64,000 nt of DNA from Kribbella pittospori. GTDB lineage: Bacteria; Actinomycetota; Actinomycetes; Propionibacteriales; Kribbellaceae. The DNA lies in assembly GCF_004331465.1 (NCBI RefSeq), contig NZ_SJKB01000019.1:62001-126000 (forward strand). The letters run 5' to 3'. Below the pieces are notes generated by a model. The model had not been told where the DNA came from. It was given only the letters and a program-made list of their open reading frames with translations, and made no database searches. Both the position numbers and the translations under genes were made by a program. Shown here one piece after another: positions 42,905 to 51,839 of the stretch. Each line of letters opens with the position of its first letter. Position 1 is the stretch's first letter.

Positions 42905-45583
42905 GTGACGAGCCTGAAACCCGATCGGGTGCACGAGCAGTCCCAGCACTCGGCCTCGGGTCGCATCCCGCGGCCGCCGTTGACCCTGGTGGCCCGCGAG
43001 CGGTTGCATTCTGCCCTCGATCTCGGCGTACGGTCGCCGCTGACGATGCTGATCGCACCGGCCGGCACCGGCAAGACGGTGCTGCTGTCGGACTGGGTGG
43101 CGCGCCGCAGGCGGTCGGGCCAGGCGGTGCTGTGGGTTCCCGGGCAAGCGCCGGGCGCGCTCGCCGGAGCCCTCGAGCACCTGGCCGGTCCCGACGTGGC
43201 GACACCGCCGGATCCGATCGTCATCGACGACGCCCATTTGCTGCCTGCGGCAACGGTTGCCGGCCTGGCCCAGATCCTGAGGAAGTCACCGCACGCCGTC
43301 CGGCTGTTGCTGGCCAGCCGGTACGACCTGCCGCTGCCGGTGTCCGAGCTCGAACTGCGCGGGATGGCACTGACCCTGCGGTCACGGGATCTGCGCTTCA
43401 CCGATGCCGAGGCCACCGAACTCGTCCAGGCCCATGCCTCGAACGCCACCGCCGCGGACGTCCGGCTGTTCCAGGAGCGGACAGCAGGCTGGGCGGCCGC
43501 CCTGGTGCTCGCGGCGCGCACGCTCGCCGCCTCCGGTGACGCCGGGTGGTCCTTCGCCAACCAGCAGCCGGTGCTCGACCTGCTCCTGGGGGAAACGCTG
43601 AGCACCCTCGACGAGCGGGTCCAGGCGGTCCTGCTGAGCACGTTCGGAGCCGCCTCGGTGACGGGACACCAGGCGGCCATGCTGAGCGGCGACGCGGACG
43701 CCGGCGCGATGCTGGGCGATCTCGCCGGCAGCGGACTGCTGGTGACGGCGTACGCCGATGATCCGGGCAGCGAGCCGCTCTACCGGTTCCACCCGCTCCT
43801 CGTCGAGTTGCTCCGGCGGCGGGTGGCCGGCCGCAGCGAGAACGCACAGATCGTCACGGCGGCGCAGCATCGGTCGGCGCTGTACTACGAGAACCGCGGC
43901 GATGGCGGCAGCGCCCTACACGCCGCGCTCGGCGCCGGCGACCCTGCGCTGGTCGCCCGGATCCTGCTCGGTCACGGGCCGGCGATCCTGGCCGCCGGCG
44001 AGCTGAGCCTGGTCGCGGACGGCTTCGAGAGCCTGCCGGAAGGCTATGTCGAGGCGCATCCGCACCTCATCGGCGTCCGTGGGCTGCTGCGGCGTGCCAA
44101 CGGCGACGTGACCGGCGCGATCATGGATGCAGCGTCGGCGGACGACCTCGCGTCCGCGGCGGATCCGCAGCCGGTGACACCGGACGACAACGCGCTGGAG
44201 GCGGACGCCGTACTGCTGCGGTTGTGGGAATCGCGCTACGGCTGGCACGACGTCCACGCTGCGATCGGACGGGCGAGGACCCTGCTCGCGCTGGACCCCA
44301 CGGATGCTTATGGGCGGCCGCGCGCCGTACTTGGGCCCGAGCGGTTGGCTTGGTTGCTGATCGAGCTCGCGGCGGCGGAGACGTGGGCGGACGAGCTGGA
44401 CGCCGCGCTCAGCCACCTGGACGAGGCACTCGTCACCGCGCGGATGGCCGGCCATCAGCGGCTGATCGGCGGGGGACTGGCCCACCGGGCCGTCGTGCAG
44501 TACGCGCGCGGCCAGATCGAGAACGCGGCCAGCTCGGCGCAGGCCGCACTCGACGCGGCCGGCGAGCAGGGGCTTCCCCGGGAGTACGCCGTCCGCGCGC
44601 ACGTCGTACTCGGCTTCGCGGCGCTGGGTCATCTCGATCTGGACAGCGCGTGGCGCCAGCACGAGCTGGTGGTGGCGACGGACGTGGCCGGCTCGGACAC
44701 GGTGGTCGCGGCCCTGCGCGCCATCCTGCGAGCCGTGCTCCTCCTGGAGGGAGGTCGCCTTGAGGAGGCGCTGACAGAGCTCACCACCGATCCCGCGTCC
44801 GCCGGGCCGCTGCCGTCGTTCCTGTCGCGGGATCTGGCCCTGCTGCGGTTCCGGATGGCGACCATGGTCGGCGACCACGCCGGTGCCGAGACGCAGTGCG
44901 ACGTACTCGACCGGATCGGCAACACGTCCGAGGCCGATCTGATCCGGGCCATCACCTCGATCGTCCGCGGCGACGTCCAGACCACGCTGAAGTTGATGGA
45001 CGAAGCTCTCACCCGGCCGGACGTCTACCCGCCGTTGGCGTCTGCAGCCGCCTCGTTCCGGACCGTCCTGCTGGTGCGGATGGGCGACGAGGCCGCGGCC
45101 GAAGCGGCGCTGGTGGACACGTTGAATCGGGCCACGCCGCAGCGGATGCTGTACGCGCTCACCCCGGTCGGCCGTGAGCCGGACTTCCTCGACCGGTTGC
45201 ACAGGCATCTCGCCGGGCCCAATCCGCATCCGTTCGCCGCCGCCACGCTCGAGCAGTTGTCGTCGTACCGGGCCGCCTGGAGCGAGGTCGGCGGTGCGTC
45301 GCTCCTGGCGCGGGCCCGGCCGGACGCGCACGTGCCGCCACCCCGCCGCCTCGACGCGGTGATCGACGGTGCCCGGATCCGGTTGACGCCGCGGGAGGCC
45401 GACGTACTCGACCAGCTCGCGCTCGGGAACTCCTACACCGAGATCGCCCGGGCCCTGTTCATCACCGAGAACACCGTCAAGACCCATCTGATGTCGCTGT
45501 ATCGCAAGCTGGGCGTGGAGAAACGCTCCGCGGCCCTGCGCGTCGCCCGCACCGTCGGCCTGACCCAGCAGTCGTCGAACTAG
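42905..45583 (+). CDS. MalT-like LuxR-family ATPase regulator
   Basis: An 892-residue regulator. The Walker A motif APAGTGKT is at residues 51-58, with a Walker B-like PIVIDDAHLL near 110, a winged-helix region, a long TPR-like helical middle and a C-terminal LuxR helix-turn-helix at about 825-885 (LTPREADVLDQLALGNSYTE, then ITENTVKTHL). The start is GTG 42905 after GGGGAGGGGCGACGC. It sits among the genes that carry the shared TCACC-N7-GGTGA site and is the best local candidate to bind it; a related palindrome ACCCGATCGGGT lies within its own first codons (42919-42930). Confidence 0.9.
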   Translation: MTSLKPDRVHEQSQHSASGRIPRPPLTLVARERLHSALDLGVRSPLTMLIAPAGTGKTVLLSDWVARRRRSGQAVLWVPGQAPGALAGALEHLAGPDVATPPDPIVIDDAHLLPAATVAGLAQILRKSPHAVRLLLASRYDLPLPVSELELRGMALTLRSRDLRFTDAEATELVQAHASNATAADVRLFQERTAGWAAALVLAARTLAASGDAGWSFANQQPVLDLLLGETLSTLDERVQAVLLSTFGAASVTGHQAAMLSGDADAGAMLGDLAGSGLLVTAYADDPGSEPLYRFHPLLVELLRRRVAGRSENAQIVTAAQHRSALYYENRGDGGSALHAALGAGDPALVARILLGHGPAILAAGELSLVADGFESLPEGYVEAHPHLIGVRGLLRRANGDVTGAIMDAASADDLASAADPQPVTPDDNALEADAVLLRLWESRYGWHDVHAAIGRARTLLALDPTDAYGRPRAVLGPERLAWLLIELAAAETWADELDAALSHLDEALVTARMAGHQRLIGGGLAHRAVVQYARGQIENAASSAQAALDAAGEQGLPREYAVRAHVVLGFAALGHLDLDSAWRQHELVVATDVAGSDTVVAALRAILRAVLLLEGGRLEEALTELTTDPASAGPLPSFLSRDLALLRFRMATMVGDHAGAETQCDVLDRIGNTSEADLIRAITSIVRGDVQTTLKLMDEALTRPDVYPPLASAAASFRTVLLVRMGDEAAAEAALVDTLNRATPQRMLYALTPVGREPDFLDRLHRHLAGPNPHPFAAATLEQLSSYRAAWSEVGGASLLARARPDAHVPPPRRLDAVIDGARIRLTPREADVLDQLALGNSYTEIARALFITENTVKTHLMSLYRKLGVEKRSAALRVARTVGLTQQSSN

Positions 45584-45592
45584 GCGGGTTCA

Positions 45593-45609
45593 TCCCCCGG
45601 ATCGGGTGA
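45593..45609 (+). promoter_or_regulatory. palindromic operator candidate upstream of the nonapeptide-repeat gene
   Basis: TCCCCCGGATCGGGTGA matches the 54097/56091 site at 15 of 17 positions; the overlapping CGGATC-GGGT-GATCCG is a further perfect palindrome. It lies 94 bp before the GTG at 45704, right after the MalT-like gene. Confidence 0.5.
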
Positions 45610-45703
45610 TCCGAGTGCTTCGGCGGCAGACGAAGGTGTTGCCAGGCGGAGCAGACAGGGCGGACACCGGGATGCGTCACAGCGGCTGCGGGACCGGACC
45701 ACG

Positions 45704-46252
45704 GTGACGACGCCGCGCCCCGTCGCAGCGCTCGGGCGGCTCGCCGGCAAGGTCACGGGCCGGGTCGTCGAGACCGTCCCGCCGGACCTGATCCTCGACC
45801 ACATCGACGTGGACGCTCTGCTCGATCGCGTCGACATGAACCGCATTCTCGACCGCGTGGACCTGAACCACGTCCTTGACCGCCTGGACCTGGACCGCGT
45901 GCTCGACCGCGTCGACCTCAACCACCTCCTGGACCGCATCGACCCGGACCGCCTGATCGACCGGGTCGATGTCGACCGCCTGGCCGGTCGGCTCGACCTG
46001 CAGCGCCTGCTGGCCGGCGTCGACCTGGACGAACTGCTCCGGTCGATGGATGTCGAGGCGCTTGTACGCCGCTCCGGCGTACCCGGCCTCGTGGTCGAGA
46101 GCCAGACCCAACTCGCCGGCTCACTGCTCGATCTGATCCGCCGGCAGCTCGCCGGGCTGGACGCCGTACTCGACCGGGTCGTGAACCGTCTCCTGCGCAG
46201 AGACATCGGATCGCAGCCGACGACCCCACGTCTGCTCGAGGTGCAGGAATGA
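45704..46252 (+). CDS. nonapeptide-repeat protein (LDRVDxNxx repeats)
   Basis: A 182-residue protein whose residues 31-120 are ten consecutive nine-residue repeats, the clearest being LDRVDMNRI, LDRVDLNHV, LDRLDLDRV, LDRVDLNHL and LDRIDPDRL, becoming more degenerate towards the end. The pattern places Leu, Asp, Arg, Val and Asp at fixed positions, giving either a regular solenoid or a helix with an acidic/basic stripe. The C-terminal part is a predicted amphipathic helix (LAGSLLDLIRRQLAGLDAVL). I know no function. The start is GTG 45704. The stop overlaps the RDD gene (ATGA), so the two are made together. Confidence 0.8.
   Translation: MTTPRPVAALGRLAGKVTGRVVETVPPDLILDHIDVDALLDRVDMNRILDRVDLNHVLDRLDLDRVLDRVDLNHLLDRIDPDRLIDRVDVDRLAGRLDLQRLLAGVDLDELLRSMDVEALVRRSGVPGLVVESQTQLAGSLLDLIRRQLAGLDAVLDRVVNRLLRRDIGSQPTTPRLLEVQE
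45794..46063 (+). repeat. ten tandem 27-bp coding repeats
   Basis: The DNA behind the nonapeptide array repeats with a period of 27 bp, with GACCGC(G/C)T(G/C)GAC recurring near each unit start. The units have diverged at wobble positions, so the array is old and held at protein level rather than freshly expanded. Confidence 0.7.
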
Positions 46253-46761
46253 ACGGTCGTATGACCGTCACCGGTCACTACGCCGGCGCCGTGAGCAGGT
46301 TCGCGGCCGCCGTACTCGACGTACTGATCGTCTTCACGTCGTTCACGATCGGCTTCGCGGGTCTCGATCTGCTGACCACCGCCTTCTGGGGAGTGTCGGT
46401 ACGGCGTCAGTCGACGGGCGCGACGATCGCACTTGCGGTCCTCGCGTTCTGCTACGCCTTCGGGTTCCTGGCGGTCGCCGCCCGGACACCGGGGCAGGGG
46501 ATCGTCGGCCTCCGGGTGGTGCGGTCCGACGGCGGGACGATCCGGCCCGGCCGAGCCTTCGTGCGGGTGTGCGCGTACGTCCTGAGCGTGCTGTTCGTCG
46601 GGCTCGGGCTCGTCCTGATCGTGTTCCAGCGCGAGCATCGCGCCCTGCACGACCTGATCGCCGGGACCGCGGTCGTCTACGACTGGGGCGAGCGGCCCGC
46701 CGAGCTCCCCGGCCCGCTGTCGGACTTCCTCAGCCGGGCCGCAGCCAAGTCACCCGAATAG
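46249..46761 (+). CDS. RDD-family membrane protein
   Basis: A 170-residue RDD protein with three or four helices: SRFAAAVLDVLIVFTSFTIG (the R..D of the first helix), a second helix near 58-78, ARTPGQGIVGLRVVRSDGG (the conserved RTPGxxxxGLRVV loop), a third at 106-124 and the ending HRALHDLIAGTAVVYDW. The role of the family is unclear; some members are linked to ion or sodium tolerance. It is coupled to the nonapeptide-repeat gene. Confidence 0.9.
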   Translation: MNGRMTVTGHYAGAVSRFAAAVLDVLIVFTSFTIGFAGLDLLTTAFWGVSVRRQSTGATIALAVLAFCYAFGFLAVAARTPGQGIVGLRVVRSDGGTIRPGRAFVRVCAYVLSVLFVGLGLVLIVFQREHRALHDLIAGTAVVYDWGERPAELPGPLSDFLSRAAAKSPE

Positions 46762-46838
46762 GAGGAGGCCGCAGCCTGCCCCGATTGATGGGATTGCGAG
46801 CAGGCCTGCAGTCCTGATCAGGCGCCGGAGGAGATGTC

Positions 46839-48368
46839 GTGAACACCACCGCGGACGATTTCGACCCCATCCCTTCGACCCGGCACCGGGTACCGGTCAC
46901 CGTCGGCGCCCTGAAGCAGGCAGAGCAGGAAGCGGACGCGCTCGCCGTGCCAGTTGCCTCCGGCACCGAGCCGCCGGACGAACTCGGCACCGATGCGGCC
47001 GGGCTGGCTTCCGCGGGCTTCAGCGGCACGCGGGGCCAGACACTGGTCCAGACCCGGTCAGGCGGTCCGGTCCGGGTTGCCGTCGGGACCGGCGTACCGG
47101 ATCAGATCGACGTCACGCTCGTGCGTGACCTGGCGGCCGAGTTCGCCCGCGCGGTGCCGTGGCACAAACGCCTCGCGATCGAGGTGCCGTCCCGGGCGAC
47201 CGGTATCTCCGCCGGCGACTTCGCCCAGGCGGTCACCGAAGGTGTGCTGCTGGCGCGCTGGCGGTACTTCGTCGGCCAGGGTGCGGACACCCCTCAGCTC
47301 GAATCGCTCCTGGTCGTCGCCTCCGACGAGGATGCTGCAGAAGTCGCTGCCGGCGTCGAGCGCGGCCGCATCATCGCCGAGGCGTGCAGCCTCGGCCGCG
47401 ATCTTGCCAACTGCCCGGCGACCACACTGTCTGCCGTCCGGATGGCCGAGGTCGCGGTCGAGGTCGGTGCGCGGACCGGCCTGCAGGTGGAGGTCTTCGA
47501 CAAGGACCAACTGATCGAGATGGGTTGTGGCGGGCTGCTCGGCGTCAACCGCGGCAGTGTCGAGCCACCCCGGATGATCCGACTGCGCTATGAGCCCGCC
47601 GAACCGACCGGCCGGATCGCCCTTGTCGGCAAGGGGATCATGTACGACTCCGGCGGGATCAGCCTCAAGCCCAGCGACGAGTCGCACGCGCAGATGAAGA
47701 ACGACATGACCGGAGCCGCGGCCGTACTCGCCTCCATGACCGCCTTGCAGGCTCTCGGCTGTACGACGGCAGTGACCGGCTACCTGATGTGCACCGACAA
47801 CATGCCGTCCGGGTCCGCGATGAAGCTCGGTGACGTGCTCCGGATGCGCAACGGTACGACGGTCGAGGTACTGAACACCGACGCCGAAGGCCGCCTGGTG
47901 ATGGCCGACGCGCTGGCACTGGCAACCGAGGAGCCGGTCGATGCGATCGTCGACATCGCCACGCTGACCGGTGCGTGCCTGCGGACGTTCGGTGTCGAGA
48001 TTGCCGGTGTCATGGGCAACAACTCGGCCGTGGTCGAGCAGTTGCGGCAGGCGGGTGATCTCGTCGACGAGCCGGTCTGGGAGCTTCCACTGCATCGGTC
48101 CTACCGGACGCAACTCGACTCGTCGATCGCCGACCTCACCAACATGGGTGGGATCAACGCCGGATCGATCACCGCGGGACTGTTCCTCGAGGAGTTCGTC
48201 GACGGCAGGCCGTGGGCGCACGTCGACATCGCCGGAACGGCGCAACTGCCGGCGCCGAGGACCTGGCGGAACAAGGGCGCGAGTGGATTCGGCACCAAGT
48301 TGCTGATCGAGTTCGCCCGCGCGTTCGCGGTCCCCGCCGACGACAGTCGTCAGGTGGTGGCGCGGTGA
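46839..48368 (+). CDS. pepA: M17 leucyl aminopeptidase
   Basis: A 509-residue cytosol aminopeptidase. The C-terminal catalytic domain has LVGKGIMYDSGGISLKPSD, the lysine/Asp metal site MKNDMTGAAAVL and the signature NTDAEGRL at 346-353. It removes N-terminal residues from peptides with two divalent metals. A binding site CGGAGGAGATG precedes the GTG. It is the first gene of the PepA-AbgT-SLC13-glutaminase operon (GTGA overlap with abgT), which suggests use of a small peptide or aminoacyl compound brought in by the transporters. Confidence 0.93.
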   Translation: MNTTADDFDPIPSTRHRVPVTVGALKQAEQEADALAVPVASGTEPPDELGTDAAGLASAGFSGTRGQTLVQTRSGGPVRVAVGTGVPDQIDVTLVRDLAAEFARAVPWHKRLAIEVPSRATGISAGDFAQAVTEGVLLARWRYFVGQGADTPQLESLLVVASDEDAAEVAAGVERGRIIAEACSLGRDLANCPATTLSAVRMAEVAVEVGARTGLQVEVFDKDQLIEMGCGGLLGVNRGSVEPPRMIRLRYEPAEPTGRIALVGKGIMYDSGGISLKPSDESHAQMKNDMTGAAAVLASMTALQALGCTTAVTGYLMCTDNMPSGSAMKLGDVLRMRNGTTVEVLNTDAEGRLVMADALALATEEPVDAIVDIATLTGACLRTFGVEIAGVMGNNSAVVEQLRQAGDLVDEPVWELPLHRSYRTQLDSSIADLTNMGGINAGSITAGLFLEEFVDGRPWAHVDIAGTAQLPAPRTWRNKGASGFGTKLLIEFARAFAVPADDSRQVVAR

Positions 48369-50026
48369 GCGCGGTCGAGGAGGTGCCCGCCAAGAAGGGG
48401 GCGATGCAGAAGGTTCTCGACGGCATCGAACGGGCCGGCAACAAGGTCCCGCACCCGGCCATCATCTTCCTCGCGCTGATCTTCATCGTCATCGTGCTCT
48501 CGCAGATCCTGGCCTGGACCGGGGCGAGCGTGACCACCGAGGTGGCCGAGCCCCAGACCGTGCAGGTGATGCCCCAGGAGGAGGCTGGGTCGAGCGTCGC
48601 CGGCTCGGACACGCCACCGGCGCCGGCCGTGCCCGACTACGAGTTGCACACCGAGAAGATCACCGCCGAGAGCCTGCTGGACGGTGACGGGATCCGGTTC
48701 ATCTTCACGACCGCCGTACAGAACTTCAACGACTTCGGCGTCGTCGCGGTGATCCTGGTCGCGATGATCGGCGTCGGCGTGGCCGAGGAGGCCGGGCTGA
48801 TCGCCGCGCTGATCCGCAAGATGGTCAAGGTGGCGCCGAAGGGCGCGATCACCTTCATCATCGTCCTGCTCGGCGGCATCTCCAGCGTCGCCTCCGATGC
48901 GGGCTATCTCGTCCTGATCCCGCTCGGCGCGGCCGCGTTCGCGTCGCTCGGGCGACATCCGCTGGCCGGCATCGCGGCGGCGTACGCCGGAGTCAGCGCC
49001 GCGTTCTTCGTCAACATCCTGATCACGCCGGCCGACGGCATCATCACCGAGGTCACCAACGAGACGGTCGCGCTGGTCGCGCCCGACATCCAGCTCAACG
49101 TCACGGCCAACTTCTTCTTCAGCATCGCCTCGACGATCTTCTGCGCGATCGTCATGACCATCATCACCGAGCGACTGCTCGAGCCCAGGCTCGGCAGGTA
49201 CGACGCTGCCGAGGCGCCGGTCGACGCGCCGGTCGACCACCAGCCCACCGACGAGGAGATGGCGCTGGAGTCGCGCGGACTGCGGTGGTCCCTCTACTAC
49301 CTGCTGGTGGCTGTGGCCATCGTCTCGCTGCTGACCTTCATCCCGGGCGCTCCGCTGCGTAACCCCGACACCGGCGAGATCTTCGGGAACTCACCGTTCA
49401 TGAGCAGCCTGCTGTTCATCATCTCGATGCTGTTCCTGGCCGCCGGACTCGGCTACGGCCGGGGCTCGCAGTCGCTGACCGGTGCCACGAACGTCATCAA
49501 CGCGATCGTCAAGACGTTCAACGGCCTCGGCGGGCTGATCTTCCTGATGCTGCTGATCGCCCAGTTCATTGCCTACTTCAACTACACGAACATGTCGACG
49601 CTGGCCGCGACCGGCCTGGCCGACCTGCTCGAGCGGGCCGACATCGGGGCGTTGCCGCTGCTGATCGGCTTCATCCTGCTGGTCGTGATCATCGATCTGA
49701 TCATGCCCGGCGTGATCCCGAAGTGGGCGATCCTGGCGCCGATCTTCGTGCCGCTGTTCTACCGGCTCGGCATCGCGCCGCAGACGGTGATCGCGGCGTA
49801 CCGGGTCGGCGACGGACCGGTCAACGTCATCACTCCGCTGATGGTCTACCTGCCGTTCATCGTGCTCGTCTGCCAGAAGTACCGGAAGAAGGCCGGTATC
49901 GGCACGGTGGTGTCGATGATGCTGCCCTACACCATCATCGTTCTGATCACCTGGACGCTGTTCTACGTGGTCTGGTACGCGATCGGCATTCCCTGGGGGC
50001 CGTCCGCCCCGGTCCACCTCGGCTAG
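48365..50026 (+). CDS. AbgT-family transporter
   Basis: A 553-residue transporter with about 12 helices of the AbgT family (p-aminobenzoyl-glutamate importer or sulfonamide exporter). Family marks include KVPHPAIIFLALIFIVIVLS, the internal ISSVASDAGYLVLIPLGA, FFVNILITPADGIITEV, a GADGP-like segment and AYRVGDGPVNVITPLMVYLP. The start is GTG 48365, overlapping the pepA stop. An insert of about 60 residues after helix 1 (residues 55-115, acidic and Pro-rich) is a usual feature. Pairing with a peptidase recalls AbgA/B-AbgT of E. coli, but the peptidase family differs. Confidence 0.92.
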   Translation: MSAVEEVPAKKGAMQKVLDGIERAGNKVPHPAIIFLALIFIVIVLSQILAWTGASVTTEVAEPQTVQVMPQEEAGSSVAGSDTPPAPAVPDYELHTEKITAESLLDGDGIRFIFTTAVQNFNDFGVVAVILVAMIGVGVAEEAGLIAALIRKMVKVAPKGAITFIIVLLGGISSVASDAGYLVLIPLGAAAFASLGRHPLAGIAAAYAGVSAAFFVNILITPADGIITEVTNETVALVAPDIQLNVTANFFFSIASTIFCAIVMTIITERLLEPRLGRYDAAEAPVDAPVDHQPTDEEMALESRGLRWSLYYLLVAVAIVSLLTFIPGAPLRNPDTGEIFGNSPFMSSLLFIISMLFLAAGLGYGRGSQSLTGATNVINAIVKTFNGLGGLIFLMLLIAQFIAYFNYTNMSTLAATGLADLLERADIGALPLLIGFILLVVIIDLIMPGVIPKWAILAPIFVPLFYRLGIAPQTVIAAYRVGDGPVNVITPLMVYLPFIVLVCQKYRKKAGIGTVVSMMLPYTIIVLITWTLFYVVWYAIGIPWGPSAPVHLG

Positions 50027-50041
50027 GGCGGTACGAGCGCT

Positions 50042-51838
50042 ATGGATGACGGCACGATCAGCCTGATCATCCTCGGGCTCACCATCGCCGTGTTCGTGTG
50101 GAACCGGCTGCCGGTCGACCTGGTGGCGGTCCTGACCGCGCTGTCGCTGTGGGCGACCGGAGTCCTCGACTTCCCCGGCATCATCGCGGGGTTCGGGGAT
50201 CCGGTCGTCATCTTCATCGCCTCGCTGTTCGTGGTCAGCGAGGGCATCGACTCGACCGGCGTCACCACCTGGGCCGGCCAGACGATCGTCAAGTACGCCG
50301 GAACGCAGCGGTCCCGGCTGCTCGTCGCAGTGACTGCGTTGTGTGCGTTGCTGACAGCCTTGATCACCCTGAACGGCGCGGTCGCGGCGCTGCTTCCGTT
50401 GGTCGTGATGCTCGCCGTACGGATCGGGGAACCGCCGTCGCGGATGCTGATGCCGCTCACGTTCGCGGGCAGTGCGGGATCCCTGCTGATGCTGACCGGT
50501 ACGCCGGTCAACATCATCGTGTCCGAGGCGTCGAGCGATGCCGGTGCGGGCGCCTTTCCGTTCTTCGCCTTCGCGGTGGTCGGCGTACCGCTCGTCATCG
50601 GCACGATCGCCATCTCGGTGTTCCTAGGCCCGCGGTTGCTGCCCGCCGCCCGCCCGGCGCATGCTCCGGCCGACCTGGCCCGGCATGCGCACACCCTCGA
50701 CGTGCACTACGCCATGACCAACGGCTTCTATCGTTTGCGCGTCCGCGAACTCTCGCCGTTGCTCGGCCGTGGCGTGGCCGACGTCGACCTCACGCCGTAC
50801 CCGGGGGTTGAGATCGTCGGAGCCCAGGACGGGGACGGGGTCTCCCGGGTGAGCGAGTCTCTGGATGTCGGCGACGTACTCGTGGTGACCGGCCCCTCGG
50901 AACAGGTGGGCAGCCTGACCATCGATTCCCTGCTGGCGGTCTGTATGGCGCCGACGCCGGTCGACGACCTGCTGACGCGGGAGGCCGGGGTGGTCGAGGT
51001 CGTCATCCCGCCGCGGTCGTCACTGGTCGGGGAGACGGTCTTCCCCGGGATGCATCGGGCACACGACCTGGTGATCATCGCGGTACAGCGGATGGCCAAG
51101 GACCGGGGGAACCAGCCCACTGAGCTCGCCGAAGGAGACGCGCTGCTGGTGCACGGCACCTGGGCGGCCTTGGACGAGCTGACGAGGGACCGGGATGTCC
51201 TACTGGTGGACTCGCCGGACCTCGTCCGGCGACAGGCCGTGCCCTGGGGCGCCAAAGCGTCGATTGCCGTCGCAATTCTTGTCGGCATGGTCGTTCTTCT
51301 CGCCACCGGTGCGGTCCCGCCCGCGTTGGCAGGGCTGCTGGCCGCGACGGCGATGGTGGCGACCAAGGTGATCGGGCCGCGGCAGGCGTACCGGGCGATC
51401 TCGTGGCAGATCGTCGTACTGATCGGTGCCCTGATCCCTTTGTCCACGGCGATTCAGACCAGCGGCGGCGCCGACCGGATCGCCGACCTGATCGTCGACG
51501 CGGTCGGTCCCGGCCGGCCGTATTTGTTGCTGCTGGCACTCTTCTTGCTCACGGCCACGCTCGGCCAGGTCGTCAGCAACACCGCGACCGTGCTGATCGT
51601 CGCGCCGATCGCCGTGGCGGCCGCCCAGGGGACCGGGACGTCCGTGCAGCCGGTCCTGATGCTCACCGCCGTCGCCGGTGCGGCGTCGCTGCTGACTCCG
51701 ATCTCGACTCCCGCGAACATGATGATCATGAACCCCGCGGGCTACCGCTTCAGTGACTACTGGAAGCTCGGGCTCCCGGTGATGCTGTGGTGGTTGCTGA
51801 CGGCCCTCGTGATCATCCCGCTGGTCTGGCCGTTCTGA
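50042..51838 (+). CDS. SLC13/DASS-family permease with TrkA-C domains
   Basis: A 598-residue transporter. Hydrophobic helices lie at residues 5-210, with the SNT-like motif in LTGTPVNIIVSEA and a repeat in LTPISTPANMMIMNPAGY near the C-terminus. Residues about 225-405 are cytoplasmic and contain two RCK/TrkA-C-like domains (LRVRELSPLLGRGVADVDLT, VVEVVIPPRSSLVGETVFPG). This is the architecture of bacterial SLC13-type anion (dicarboxylate, sulfate) carriers. It lies 15 bp after abgT and 1 bp before glutaminase, so it probably moves a product or counter-ion of this operon. Confidence 0.92.
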   Translation: MDDGTISLIILGLTIAVFVWNRLPVDLVAVLTALSLWATGVLDFPGIIAGFGDPVVIFIASLFVVSEGIDSTGVTTWAGQTIVKYAGTQRSRLLVAVTALCALLTALITLNGAVAALLPLVVMLAVRIGEPPSRMLMPLTFAGSAGSLLMLTGTPVNIIVSEASSDAGAGAFPFFAFAVVGVPLVIGTIAISVFLGPRLLPAARPAHAPADLARHAHTLDVHYAMTNGFYRLRVRELSPLLGRGVADVDLTPYPGVEIVGAQDGDGVSRVSESLDVGDVLVVTGPSEQVGSLTIDSLLAVCMAPTPVDDLLTREAGVVEVVIPPRSSLVGETVFPGMHRAHDLVIIAVQRMAKDRGNQPTELAEGDALLVHGTWAALDELTRDRDVLLVDSPDLVRRQAVPWGAKASIAVAILVGMVVLLATGAVPPALAGLLAATAMVATKVIGPRQAYRAISWQIVVLIGALIPLSTAIQTSGGADRIADLIVDAVGPGRPYLLLLALFLLTATLGQVVSNTATVLIVAPIAVAAAQGTGTSVQPVLMLTAVAGAASLLTPISTPANMMIMNPAGYRFSDYWKLGLPVMLWWLLTALVIIPLVWPF

Positions 51839-51839
51839 C

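Noticed and set aside
43916..45487. A 523-codon - strand open frame
   Set aside because: Antisense to the MalT-like regulator, with no start signal and no recognisable domain.
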